A stretch of DNA of 35,260 bases, taken from the NCBI GenBank assembly GCA_964429655.1, contig CAYSCZ010000030.1:1-35260 (forward strand), in the 5' to 3' direction. Origin of the DNA: CAYSCZ01 sp964429655 (lineage in GTDB: Bacteria > Bacteroidota > Bacteroidia > Cytophagales > Cyclobacteriaceae). Numbering within the stretch: position 1 is the first letter of the stretch; each line of letters starts with the position of its first letter. This document shows positions 1-7,219 of the stretch, one piece after another. The notes under the pieces are model-generated. The model saw nothing but the letters and a program-made list of their open reading frames with translations. It had not been told where the DNA came from and did not search any database. The position numbers were made by a program, and so were the translations under genes.

Positions 1-51
1 ATTTTTTGGGCTTTAACCCTTCATGACAAAATTCCAATGACAAATCTGGGT
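1..51. repeat. Left copy of terminal inverted repeat
   Basis: This 51-base segment reappears in reverse complement at 35168-35218 with a single mismatch (position 19 is c here and a in the other copy). The identity fades after position 51. The segment contains two short direct units of the form TTTGTCAT separated by a few bases when read on the minus strand. The TGA stop of the small ORF at 21-179 lies inside it. I infer a dispersed intergenic repeat, not a gene; copy number in the genome is unknown from this window. Confidence 0.8.
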
Positions 52-179
52 AAAAGGGTAATATCAATCCAAAGCTCATTTTCCCTTACAAAAAACACTT
101 CATTAAGTCCGTAGAAGATAAAGATTAGCCCCACTAATGATAATATGGCAAATAATGCCTTGAAGATTAAGCGCAGCAT
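21..179 (-). CDS. Possible 52-residue single-pass membrane protein
   Basis: An ATG at 179 opens a 52-codon frame ending in TGA at 21. The product starts MLRLIFKALF and has one strongly hydrophobic helix at about residues 4-25, followed by a short charged segment (VRENELW) and a second hydrophobic stretch. It looks like a small inner-membrane protein, but no family was recognised. The last nine codons or so, including the stop, lie inside the repeat at 1-51. The original C-terminus may therefore have been replaced by the repeat, or the ORF may be fortuitous. No clear ribosome binding site is present, and the upstream sequence is very AT-rich. Confidence 0.4.
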   Translation of the reverse strand: MLRLIFKALFAILSLVGLIFIFYGLNEVFFVRENELWIDITLLPRFVIGILS

Positions 180-366
180 AACGGGTTATGTAATATAATG
201 ATCCAATTGAATATTAATATTAATTATAATATCCACATCAATCAAGCGGATAAAGAAATTATACAGTTATTTACCATCTCTGTATCCAGATGATATATGC
301 CAATGCTTAAGGAGAAATTACAAACTAGTTAGTCGTATAACGATTGTGTGAAGGATAGTAAAACCA

Positions 367-397
367 AAAAGGAGATCTTTAATAAAAACCTCCTTTT
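367..397. terminator. Hairpin, possible second or bidirectional terminator
   Basis: An 8-base stem (AAAAGGAG at 367-374 pairing with CTCCTTTT at 390-397) encloses a loop of 15 bases. The stem is bounded by A on the left and T on the right, so it could act weakly on both strands. The long loop lowers confidence. It lies between the small ORF at 21-179 and the TPR gene and may separate their transcripts. Confidence 0.4.
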
Positions 398-487
398 CTT
401 CAAAAAACACTTAGCTACTGGCCATTAAACATTACAATAATAAAATTTCTTAACCTGCTTTAATTAAGTATAAATACGTAATCTCCG

Positions 488-527
488 ATATAAATAAAAA
501 AATGCCCCTTCTAAAAAGAAGGAGCAT
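488..527 (-). terminator. Rho-independent terminator of the secreted TPR gene
   Basis: Read on the minus strand, the hairpin pairs positions 522-527 and 517-521 with 502-512. It has an ATGC/GCAT base, one C-A mismatch, then a six-pair CCTTCT/AGAAGG stem with a loop of four bases. It is followed immediately by a T-rich tract (minus strand TTTTTTTATTTA). It lies about 30 bases after the stop of the TPR gene at 557. Confidence 0.75.
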
Positions 528-556
528 ATAATTTCATGTTGAATTTAAGTATATGT

Positions 557-1732
557 CTATCCGCCCAGCGAATCAATCCTATCCTGGATTTCCATTGCTT
601 TGTCCGACTCTTTCAATTGATTGTACATTTGTTTGAGTGCTTCCAGTGCATCCATATCTTCGGGTTCTAATTCAACAGCCCGCTCCATGTAAGGCAAGCC
701 CTGAATTAGTATATCATTCCCTTTGGCAGCTACTTCCTCTCCTTTAACCTTAAACTCATTATAGCTCATATCTCTCACTTCATCATAATATCTTTTTGCC
801 ATGTTTGTGTAAATAGCGCCCATATTGAAATTTCCGATAAAATTTTCTGGCTCTAATTCTATTACTTTTCTATAATTTTTTGCTGCCTTTTTATAAAATT
901 CATCAGCCTCGTCATATTTCTCTTCACTTTGTTTGGCAAGTCCGATGTTATCATACAATACTGCCAGGTTAAGGTATAGAATGGCATTATCAGGTTCTTT
1001 TTTTATCGCTTCTTTTAGTGTTGCCTGTGCTTCTTCGATTTTCTCCAGCGTAATCAGCAAACTGATCTCCTCTTTCGAATACACATCATTATCAGGATAT
1101 TGTTTTTTAGCTATCCTGACCACTTTCAGTGCCTTTTCCAGATCTTCATTTACTTGTCTTTCAAGAAAGATCAGGTTTGTAAACACATCTTCCGTGGCAT
1201 TATTTGTTTCAATCAGTTTGTTATAGTTTTCCACTGCTTTATCATACTTTTCAGCCTGCTGTGCAGCTATCCCTGCGTAAAATAAAGTAAGAGAATCTTG
1301 TGGCCTTAACAGTAGCGCATTTTCGAAGTTTTCATAAGCTTTTAAGTAGTTGCCCTGACCATACAGTTCACCACCCTGGTTTATGAAATTACCCCAGAAT
1401 TGTTCCAAACGTAGGTCTGCAAGGTTGTACTGTGTGGAATTTGGTTTTTCCATCTCTTTCACCTTATCATAAGCCTTTAGCGCTTTAGAAACTGCATTAT
1501 CATCTATCGGCTTATCGCTGAGGGCAATGGCTTCATAAATCTCACCCATAATGAACCAGGTATTGGTTTTATCGAGATTTTTTTCGATGGTGATGGCCAT
1601 GTCGATTTCGGCTTTAGCTTCAACAATTTCACCGTCATCCAGGTATTTTTTGGCTTTATTTGGTTTTCCTTTCTGTGCAAAACAGAATGAAACAACTAAT
1701 AACATTAGCAGCGTGCAAAACAAATTTTTCAT
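557..1732 (-). CDS. Secreted tetratricopeptide-repeat protein
   Basis: A 391-residue protein with a Sec signal peptide at residues 1-19 (cleavage near SFCFA-Q) followed by tetratricopeptide repeats over most of the chain. Clear repeat units occur around residues 120-180 (YGQGNYLKAYENFENALLLRP and the following repeat) and 235-300, with the usual small-residue and aromatic pattern. TPR arrays act as protein-binding scaffolds, so a periplasmic assembly role is the reasonable inference; no catalytic motif is present. It follows gyrA by 51 bases, and that gap holds a promoter-like TACATTTG box (minus strand, 1768-1775). It may therefore be expressed separately from gyrA. A strong terminator follows the gene. 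The ATG at 1732 is the only start that gives an intact signal peptide. The specific function is unknown. Confidence 0.85.
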   Translation of the reverse strand: MKNLFCTLLMLLVVSFCFAQKGKPNKAKKYLDDGEIVEAKAEIDMAITIEKNLDKTNTWFIMGEIYEAIALSDKPIDDNAVSKALKAYDKVKEMEKPNSTQYNLADLRLEQFWGNFINQGGELYGQGNYLKAYENFENALLLRPQDSLTLFYAGIAAQQAEKYDKAVENYNKLIETNNATEDVFTNLIFLERQVNEDLEKALKVVRIAKKQYPDNDVYSKEEISLLITLEKIEEAQATLKEAIKKEPDNAILYLNLAVLYDNIGLAKQSEEKYDEADEFYKKAAKNYRKVIELEPENFIGNFNMGAIYTNMAKRYYDEVRDMSYNEFKVKGEEVAAKGNDILIQGLPYMERAVELEPEDMDALEALKQMYNQLKESDKAMEIQDRIDSLGG

Positions 1733-1767
1733 AATAAATATGCAGTTTTACGTGTTTAATATATGGA

Positions 1768-1775
1768 CAAATGTA
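1768..1775 (-). promoter_or_regulatory. Bacteroidota-type -7 box upstream of the TPR gene
   Basis: The minus strand reads TACATTTG, matching the TAnnTTTG consensus of the Bacteroidota primary sigma factor. It lies 35 bases before the ATG at 1732, within the gyrA-TPR gap. No convincing -33 TTTG partner is visible, so the call is tentative. Confidence 0.4.
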
Positions 1776-1783
1776 ATAATTTA

Positions 1784-4303
1784 TTATTCATTTTCTCCGC
1801 TAATTTCTTCTTTGTTCTGCTCCTGATCTGTTTCTATCTTCTCTATTTTCGCTACTGAAGAAATTTCATCGTTTTCATTTAGGCGTATAAGTTTAACACC
1901 TTGCGTTGCCCTTCCCAAAATTCTTAAAGTAGATACCTCAAAACGGATGGTGATTCCTGATCTGTTCACAATCATCAATTCATCAGAGTCAATAACTCCC
2001 TGAATAGATACAAGTTTACCTGTTTTCGGTGTTACATTGATGGTTTTCACCCCTTTACCACCCCTTTTGGTGATCCTGTAATCTTCAAGTGAAGATCGTT
2101 TTCCATAGCCCTTTTCGGAGACCACCAATAAATCTGATTTTTCTTTTTGGGCACAAACCATGCCAATGGCTTTATCGTCATCAGCTTCAAGGGTAACACC
2201 TTTTACACCTGCTGCCAATCGTCCCATTGATCGTACACCAGATTCATGGAAATTTATCGCTTTCCCGGCGCTGGTGGCTATAATAACCTGGTTATCCCCA
2301 TCGGTGAGGTTTACATCCAGTAATTTATCATCCGGATTAATGGTGATTGCTATTATACCGTTCTGCCGTGGCCTGGAGTATGCTTCTAATGGGGTTTTCT
2401 TTACCATACCCTTCTCAGTGGCCATCACCAGGAAGTTGTTGTTAATATAGTCCTGATCATCTAAGGTTTTTACATTGATAACTGTCTGCACCCGATCACC
2501 ACTTTCGATATTGATAAGGTTTTGGATGGCGCGGCCTTTTGATACTTTTCCGCCCTCTGGTATTTGCCATACCTTTCTCCAATAAACTTTTCCATAGGCT
2601 GTAAAGAACAGTAAATAGTTATGATTTGTGGCAACAAAAACATGCTCGGTAAAATCACCATCTTTGGTGGCAACACCTTTTGATCCGACCCCTCCCCGTC
2701 CCTGGGTTTTATATTCGATGAGTGGTGTTCGCTTTATGTAGCCCTGGTGGGAAATATTGATGGCCATTTCATCGTCAGGAATAATATCTTCAGCGGCAAA
2801 TTCATCAGAACTATGCTCAATGATTGTACGTCTTTCATCCCCATATCTGTCTTTTAACTCCGTCAGTTCATCTTTTATGATCTGCATTCTCATGCTTTCA
2901 TTGGCCAGGACTTCCTGTAGCTGCTTAATTAATCGTTTTACTTCTTCATATTCCTTTACAATTTTTTCTCGTTCAAGGCCGGTTAGCCGCTGCAGACGCA
3001 TATCTAAAATTGCTTTCGCCTGTATCTCTGTAAGCTCAAATGAATCCATCAATCCTTGTCTGGCTATTTCCGGGTCTCTGGAGTCGCGTATCAACTGAAT
3101 TACTTCATCCAGGTTATCCAGTGCAATAAGATAACCTTCAAGTATGTGGGCTCGTTTTTCTGCTTCCCTGAGTTCATACTCGGTACGCCTAATTACCACC
3201 TCATGCCTATGATCAACATAGGCTGCGATCATATCTTTAATGTTGAGGGTTTGTGGCCGGCCTTTTACCAGTGCCACATTGTTTATGCTAAACGATGATT
3301 GTAAGCTGGTATATTTAAAAAGTGTATTTAATACAACATTCGGAATAGCATCCTTTCTTAAGTCATAAACGATCCTTAAACCCTCCCTGTCAGACTCATC
3401 ACGTATATCAGATATGCCTTCAATTTTCTTTTCATTGACCAACTGGGCGGTGCGCTCTATCATGGCCGCTTTGTTGACCTGATATGGGATTTCTGTTACA
3501 ATGATCTGTTCTTTTCCTGATTTATTTGTCTCGATGGTTGCCTTAGACCTCAATATTATTCTACCTCGGCCTGTTTCATAAGCAGATTTTACGCCAGAAT
3601 AGCCATAAATGATTGCTCCGGTAGGAAAATCGGGGGCTGTGATATACTTCATTAGTCCTTCGATGCTGATTTCAGGATCATCTATGTATGCTGCTATACC
3701 TTCAACAACCTCAATTAAATTATGAGGGGCCATGTTGGTGGCCATACCCACGGCAATACCACTTGATCCGTTAAGCAGCAAGTTGGGCAATTTGCCGGGT
3801 AAAACCGTTGGTTCACTATCTGTATCATCATAATTGGGTTGAAAATCAACGGTTTCTTTATTAATGTCTGATATTAACTCTTCTGCTATGCGTTGTAGTC
3901 TTGCTTCTGTATAACGCATTGCTGCCGGGGAATCCCCATCAACAGATCCAAAATTTCCCTGACCATCAACTAGTTTGTAACGAAGCGACCAGGCTTGCGC
4001 CATTCTCACAATGGTATCATAAACTGCTGTATCTCCATGAGGATGATATTTACCTAAAACGTCTCCAACTATCCTTGCACATTTTTTATAGGGCTTATTG
4101 AAATTGATACCTAACTGGTGCATACCATATAAGATCCTTCTATGCACGGGTTTTAATCCGTCTCTGACATCGGGCAGTGCCCTGGATACGATTACCGACA
4201 TTGAATAATCAATGTAGGCTCCACGCATCTCCTCTTCAATATTGATTGGAATTATATGCTGGCCATTGCTACTCAATGGACTCCCATTTTCTTCTTCAGC
4301 CAT
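1784..4303 (-). CDS. gyrA: DNA gyrase subunit A
   Basis: An 839-residue type IIA topoisomerase subunit that, with GyrB, introduces negative supercoils using ATP. The breakage-reunion domain spans roughly residues 20-500, with the catalytic tyrosine at Tyr131 in AAMRYTEARL. The C-terminal beta-pinwheel follows, containing a GyrA-box-like TKRGGKG at 745-751 and the GRATQGVKLIRL motif near 796-808. These two features favour GyrA over ParC. The quinolone-determining region reads HPHGDTAVYD: Thr92 sits at the position of E. coli Ser83 and Asp96 at that of Asp87. The extreme C-terminus is acidic, as in many gyrases. The ATG at 4303 has a TATCTTTG promoter box about 30 bases upstream. The upstream neighbour is a beta-barrel protein gene 74 bases away, so gyrA probably has its own promoter. 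Confidence 0.98.
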   Translation of the reverse strand: MAEEENGSPLSSNGQHIIPINIEEEMRGAYIDYSMSVIVSRALPDVRDGLKPVHRRILYGMHQLGINFNKPYKKCARIVGDVLGKYHPHGDTAVYDTIVRMAQAWSLRYKLVDGQGNFGSVDGDSPAAMRYTEARLQRIAEELISDINKETVDFQPNYDDTDSEPTVLPGKLPNLLLNGSSGIAVGMATNMAPHNLIEVVEGIAAYIDDPEISIEGLMKYITAPDFPTGAIIYGYSGVKSAYETGRGRIILRSKATIETNKSGKEQIIVTEIPYQVNKAAMIERTAQLVNEKKIEGISDIRDESDREGLRIVYDLRKDAIPNVVLNTLFKYTSLQSSFSINNVALVKGRPQTLNIKDMIAAYVDHRHEVVIRRTEYELREAEKRAHILEGYLIALDNLDEVIQLIRDSRDPEIARQGLMDSFELTEIQAKAILDMRLQRLTGLEREKIVKEYEEVKRLIKQLQEVLANESMRMQIIKDELTELKDRYGDERRTIIEHSSDEFAAEDIIPDDEMAINISHQGYIKRTPLIEYKTQGRGGVGSKGVATKDGDFTEHVFVATNHNYLLFFTAYGKVYWRKVWQIPEGGKVSKGRAIQNLINIESGDRVQTVINVKTLDDQDYINNNFLVMATEKGMVKKTPLEAYSRPRQNGIIAITINPDDKLLDVNLTDGDNQVIIATSAGKAINFHESGVRSMGRLAAGVKGVTLEADDDKAIGMVCAQKEKSDLLVVSEKGYGKRSSLEDYRITKRGGKGVKTINVTPKTGKLVSIQGVIDSDELMIVNRSGITIRFEVSTLRILGRATQGVKLIRLNENDEISSVAKIEKIETDQEQNKEEISGENE

Positions 4304-4333
4304 GAGCTATTTGTAGTGTTTGAAAATAACATG

Positions 4334-4341
4334 CAAAGATA
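4334..4341 (-). promoter_or_regulatory. -7 box of the gyrA promoter
   Basis: The minus strand reads TATCTTTG, a full match to TAnnTTTG, 30 bases before the gyrA ATG. It lies in the only non-coding gap in front of gyrA. The expected TTTG about 20 bases further upstream is not clear. Confidence 0.5.
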
Positions 4342-4377
4342 ATAAATTCATAGCTTAGAACAGCCCTCATGCGTAAA

Positions 4378-5481
4378 CTAGTATGGATCCAATTTTTTTC
4401 TGTTCTTTCGTTTATTTCTCCAAAGCTTTCGATGGTTCTGACCAACTTTGGGGTTTTGCCATTTCCATAATGGTTGGCCTCTAACTTCCATTCTCACGCC
4501 GGTAACCGGATGGGTTATTACGTGTTTTAGTTGAATATGATCCGCTGGTATCGGCGACCGGGGTATTTCAGGGATGTTAATACTGAATCCTACCTGCAAA
4601 AAGTAAGCCGGATAATTATGTCGTACGGTAATATCAGACTCAGGTAGATTGAGGTTATAGCTTTTAAAATCAAAGGAAGGCTTGAGGATCAAACGAAGAT
4701 ATTCCGAGAAATGCTTTTCAATGGAAATGCCGATATTGGCAAATAACCCCTGATCAATAAAAGCTTCATTGAATTGCTTCCCGTTATTAATGCTTCCCAA
4801 CTGGATCTCGGCGGCAAAAGAATAATTCCACCAATCATAAAACCTGTACCCTACGGTCCCAAAAAACCTGCTGCTGGCATAAGAGGTAAAAGGTGGTTGA
4901 TAATCACGGATCCTATTCTCAAGGGTGTTGGGTGTGAATTCTTTGATACTGTTAAAAGTCAACTGGAATCCGATACCGATTCTGAACTGTTGATAATTAT
5001 AATGAACAGATAAAAATAACGGTATTGAAGAACTGGTCTGACTAAACCTAAGGCTGACAGAATCGGCATTCAACAATAAAGTTTCACCGGATAGCAATGG
5101 GTTATTGACTGGATTGCTGATGGGTGAGAATGGCACATCAAAAATATCTCCGTTAAATAATGTGTCACTGAGCATTGGATTACTAAACCAATTGCTGCTA
5201 CCAATCAATTGATCACTACTTAATAACTCATTATCAGGATCTACGACTAATTGATTCTCATCATCCTGATAGTAAAGCAAACCTTCCAGATCATGTTCAT
5301 AGTTGGTATAGCCCAGGCCAGAGCCAAAATTTATTGAAAATTTATTCAGGATTTTTCTGATAGGGCTACGGTAGATGTTTTCCAGCGGATCAGAACGATC
5401 TTCCTTTACTTGGCCTGTTACGTGGAGTGAAAGGCAAAGGAAGGATATAAAAAAAGCAAAAAAAACCTTGAATTTTAACAC
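4378..5481 (-). CDS. Outer-membrane beta-barrel protein with basic C-terminal tail
   Basis: A predicted secreted protein of 367 residues. With the GTG at 5481 the N-terminus is a clean signal peptide (LKFKVFFAFFISFLCLSL, cleavage near VTG-Q). The frame also extends to GTG at 5487 and TTG at 5508, but there is no in-frame ATG, so the start is uncertain by up to nine codons. The mature chain has alternating aromatic and hydrophobic strands (for example FGTVGYRFYDWWNYSFAAEIQLG), typical of a small outer-membrane barrel. The last 20 residues are unusually basic (KLWRNKRKNRKKLDPY), which is odd for a barrel whose final strand normally ends in an aromatic residue; the tail may lie in the periplasm. 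The gene lies 47 bases after the FKBP lipoprotein stop when counted from the GTG start. No specific family was recognised. Confidence 0.7.
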   Translation of the reverse strand: MLKFKVFFAFFISFLCLSLHVTGQVKEDRSDPLENIYRSPIRKILNKFSINFGSGLGYTNYEHDLEGLLYYQDDENQLVVDPDNELLSSDQLIGSSNWFSNPMLSDTLFNGDIFDVPFSPISNPVNNPLLSGETLLLNADSVSLRFSQTSSSIPLFLSVHYNYQQFRIGIGFQLTFNSIKEFTPNTLENRIRDYQPPFTSYASSRFFGTVGYRFYDWWNYSFAAEIQLGSINNGKQFNEAFIDQGLFANIGISIEKHFSEYLRLILKPSFDFKSYNLNLPESDITVRHNYPAYFLQVGFSINIPEIPRSPIPADHIQLKHVITHPVTGVRMEVRGQPLWKWQNPKVGQNHRKLWRNKRKNRKKLDPY

Positions 5482-5528
5482 ATACACCTGTTTAACGCTA
5501 AAATACAAAAAATGAGCACTTTATCTCA

Positions 5529-6503
5529 TTATCTCTGCAAGGTAACTTCAAAGACCAATGGTCTGTAGGGTCCAATCCTGACAGCATATGTCGGGATCAC
5601 ATCCCGCTCAGCCAGTTCATCCCTGAGAAAATCCGGTATTATTCGCACGCTCTCTGAATAAGCCAAATGGCTGGGTATAATAATCAATGCGTTTGCTCCT
5701 AAACCCATTTGAGAAATTCCAATATCCAATCCATCAATCACTTGCCCGGTACCAAACTGATAATTAAATGATTCATTAGGCAACGTCTGATCAAATGTTT
5801 CATTGTCGAGAAAAGATCCTACATATTCAATTTTAATACTTGCACCGGGAGTTAAGAGTGTATCATCACCGGATGAAATGTTTTTAAAAAAAACACCTTC
5901 TGGCAACAAATTAACAGAATCTGTCGGATTAGTGTCCAGATCATTGAGATTATTATCTACAATATAATTATTGATTGCAGATAAATCATTTGTAAGTATG
6001 TCTGCTTCATCTTGAGCATCTATGAGGCTGACCTCAAGATCCATGATGGCATTTTCGGGAATTAGTTCTGAAAAACTCAGATCGCCATATGCCAGCTTAG
6101 AAGGGATGATAAAGCGATAAGTCTCTCCTATTCTCATTATACCAATAACCCGGTCTAATCCTACCGGAACCACAGCATTGTCCCCTGTTTTTAGTCTTAC
6201 CGGCGGCCCGCTATTTGGCTGCACAGTTTCTACATTTTCACTATCCAATACTTTTAATCTATAGTAAATAGATAATATGTCATTTCCTGTCTGACTTGGC
6301 AATTCTCCAGATGGATTCTCAACTATGGGGATAATATAGACACCTGAAGTATCTCTGGTAGCATCCAGTCCATTGTCTTCGATAAAGTCCTGAATCATTT
6401 GATCATCATTATAGGATGATTCAGCCTCAGGATCTTCATCATCACCACAGTTAATCAAAAAAAACGGGCACAATATCCCTATGAAAAAAAACATCCTATT
6501 CAT
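5529..6503 (-). CDS. Lipoprotein with two tandem FKBP-type peptidyl-prolyl isomerase domains
   Basis: A 324-residue lipoprotein with the lipobox LINC and acylated Cys19, followed by an acidic linker. Two FKBP folds follow, at about residues 35-162 and 173-324. Each shows the hallmark segment: GLDRVIGIMRIGETYRFIIP then AYGD in the first, and VIDGLDIGISQMGLGANALI then AYSE in the second. The second domain keeps Tyr227, Phe237, Asp238, Val256-Ile257 and Tyr282 of the usual active site, but has Leu where Trp is common (VIDGL for VIxGW). The first domain lacks the FD pair and is probably structural. FKBP lipoproteins are known periplasmic folding factors, and in gliding Bacteroidota one of them (GldI) supports motility. 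This one cannot be assigned to that role from sequence alone. Confidence 0.85.
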   Translation of the reverse strand: MNRMFFFIGILCPFFLINCGDDEDPEAESSYNDDQMIQDFIEDNGLDATRDTSGVYIIPIVENPSGELPSQTGNDILSIYYRLKVLDSENVETVQPNSGPPVRLKTGDNAVVPVGLDRVIGIMRIGETYRFIIPSKLAYGDLSFSELIPENAIMDLEVSLIDAQDEADILTNDLSAINNYIVDNNLNDLDTNPTDSVNLLPEGVFFKNISSGDDTLLTPGASIKIEYVGSFLDNETFDQTLPNESFNYQFGTGQVIDGLDIGISQMGLGANALIIIPSHLAYSESVRIIPDFLRDELAERDVIPTYAVRIGPYRPLVFEVTLQR

Positions 6504-6556
6504 ACGCCCTGTAATTATTATGGCAACGAAAAATATGTATGGTTATTCTTTAATTC

Positions 6557-7168
6557 TTACCGGATTGTGAAAGTAGCACAGAACATCTTGAATAACGGGA
6601 TCTTACTCAAACCTAGCTTTTCTCCTATTTGCACTAATCCTTCGTGGTCGGTTTTGCTTAGTCTTCTTTCTCCCATAATTTCCTCATCCTGCTCAAGGAA
6701 GAAAGAAGATATAAATCTGATGAAGATATATGGTGACTTTAAAACTTCTTTGCTGTACACCGATTGGGTTACTTCGAAGTCAGTTGGAAGTTCACTTTCC
6801 ATACTTTTTATATCGAAGGACTCGTGCATAGCCAGGATTAACACTTCAAAAAATCTATCTTCCCAGTTTCTGTATTTTTTAATTACAAATTTCATAGCAT
6901 CTACCACGGGATCTTTTTTTAAAAAAAACCTCCCTTTTGATGCTTTTCGGGCTTTTTTATTGAGTGCCAGTTCTTCCTTTAAGCTTATATCATCATTTGC
7001 CAATGCAACACCAACCTGCGGGGTGAGCATTATCAATGAGAAAAAATCATGTTCTGAAATGTCAAGATAAAGATGCTCGGTCTTTAGAAAATCCCTATGA
7101 AGTTTTTTGGTGGCTTCAAATACTTTAGAATTCTCCAGTATTACTTCAATTTCTATCTCAGTAAACAT
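6557..7168 (-). CDS. Conserved-looking protein of unknown function (203 residues)
   Basis: A predicted cytoplasmic protein of 203 residues beginning MFTEIEIEV. It has no signal peptide and no membrane segment. The composition is rich in Lys, Glu, Phe and Leu, with helix-like spacing and a basic patch near residues 69-90 (LNKKARKASKGRFFLKK). I do not recognise the family and see no catalytic motif. It lies between the COG3014-like lipoprotein (51 bases upstream) and the FKBP lipoprotein (53 bases downstream), all on the same strand, so it may share their transcript. A 167-codon frame on the opposite strand is hydrophobic and serine-rich in the manner of an antisense shadow and was rejected in favour of this one. 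Confidence 0.7.
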   Translation of the reverse strand: MFTEIEIEVILENSKVFEATKKLHRDFLKTEHLYLDISEHDFFSLIMLTPQVGVALANDDISLKEELALNKKARKASKGRFFLKKDPVVDAMKFVIKKYRNWEDRFFEVLILAMHESFDIKSMESELPTDFEVTQSVYSKEVLKSPYIFIRFISSFFLEQDEEIMGERRLSKTDHEGLVQIGEKLGLSKIPLFKMFCATFTIR

Positions 7169-7219
7169 TTTTTTTTGCGATAAAATAATCTATTAAGTAT
7201 TAAAAAGCAAAATGAAATA

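Larger units (their letters stand above)
180..556. other. Gene-poor AT-rich spacer
   Basis: No frame in this stretch looks like a protein. It holds two hairpins, listed separately: a good minus-strand terminator for the secreted TPR gene (about 488-527) and a second hairpin with an A/T flank at 367-397. The rest is AT-rich sequence in which I see nothing specific. Confidence 0.6.

Noticed and set aside
1784..4303. ParC instead of GyrA
   Set aside because: The C-terminal domain carries the RGGKG GyrA-box-like motif and the GRATQGV signature, which point to gyrase.
6567..7070. 167-codon plus-strand ORF opposite the unknown 203-residue gene
   Set aside because: Its product is serine- and hydrophobic-rich without pattern, while the minus-strand frame has balanced charged composition and is collinear with its neighbours.
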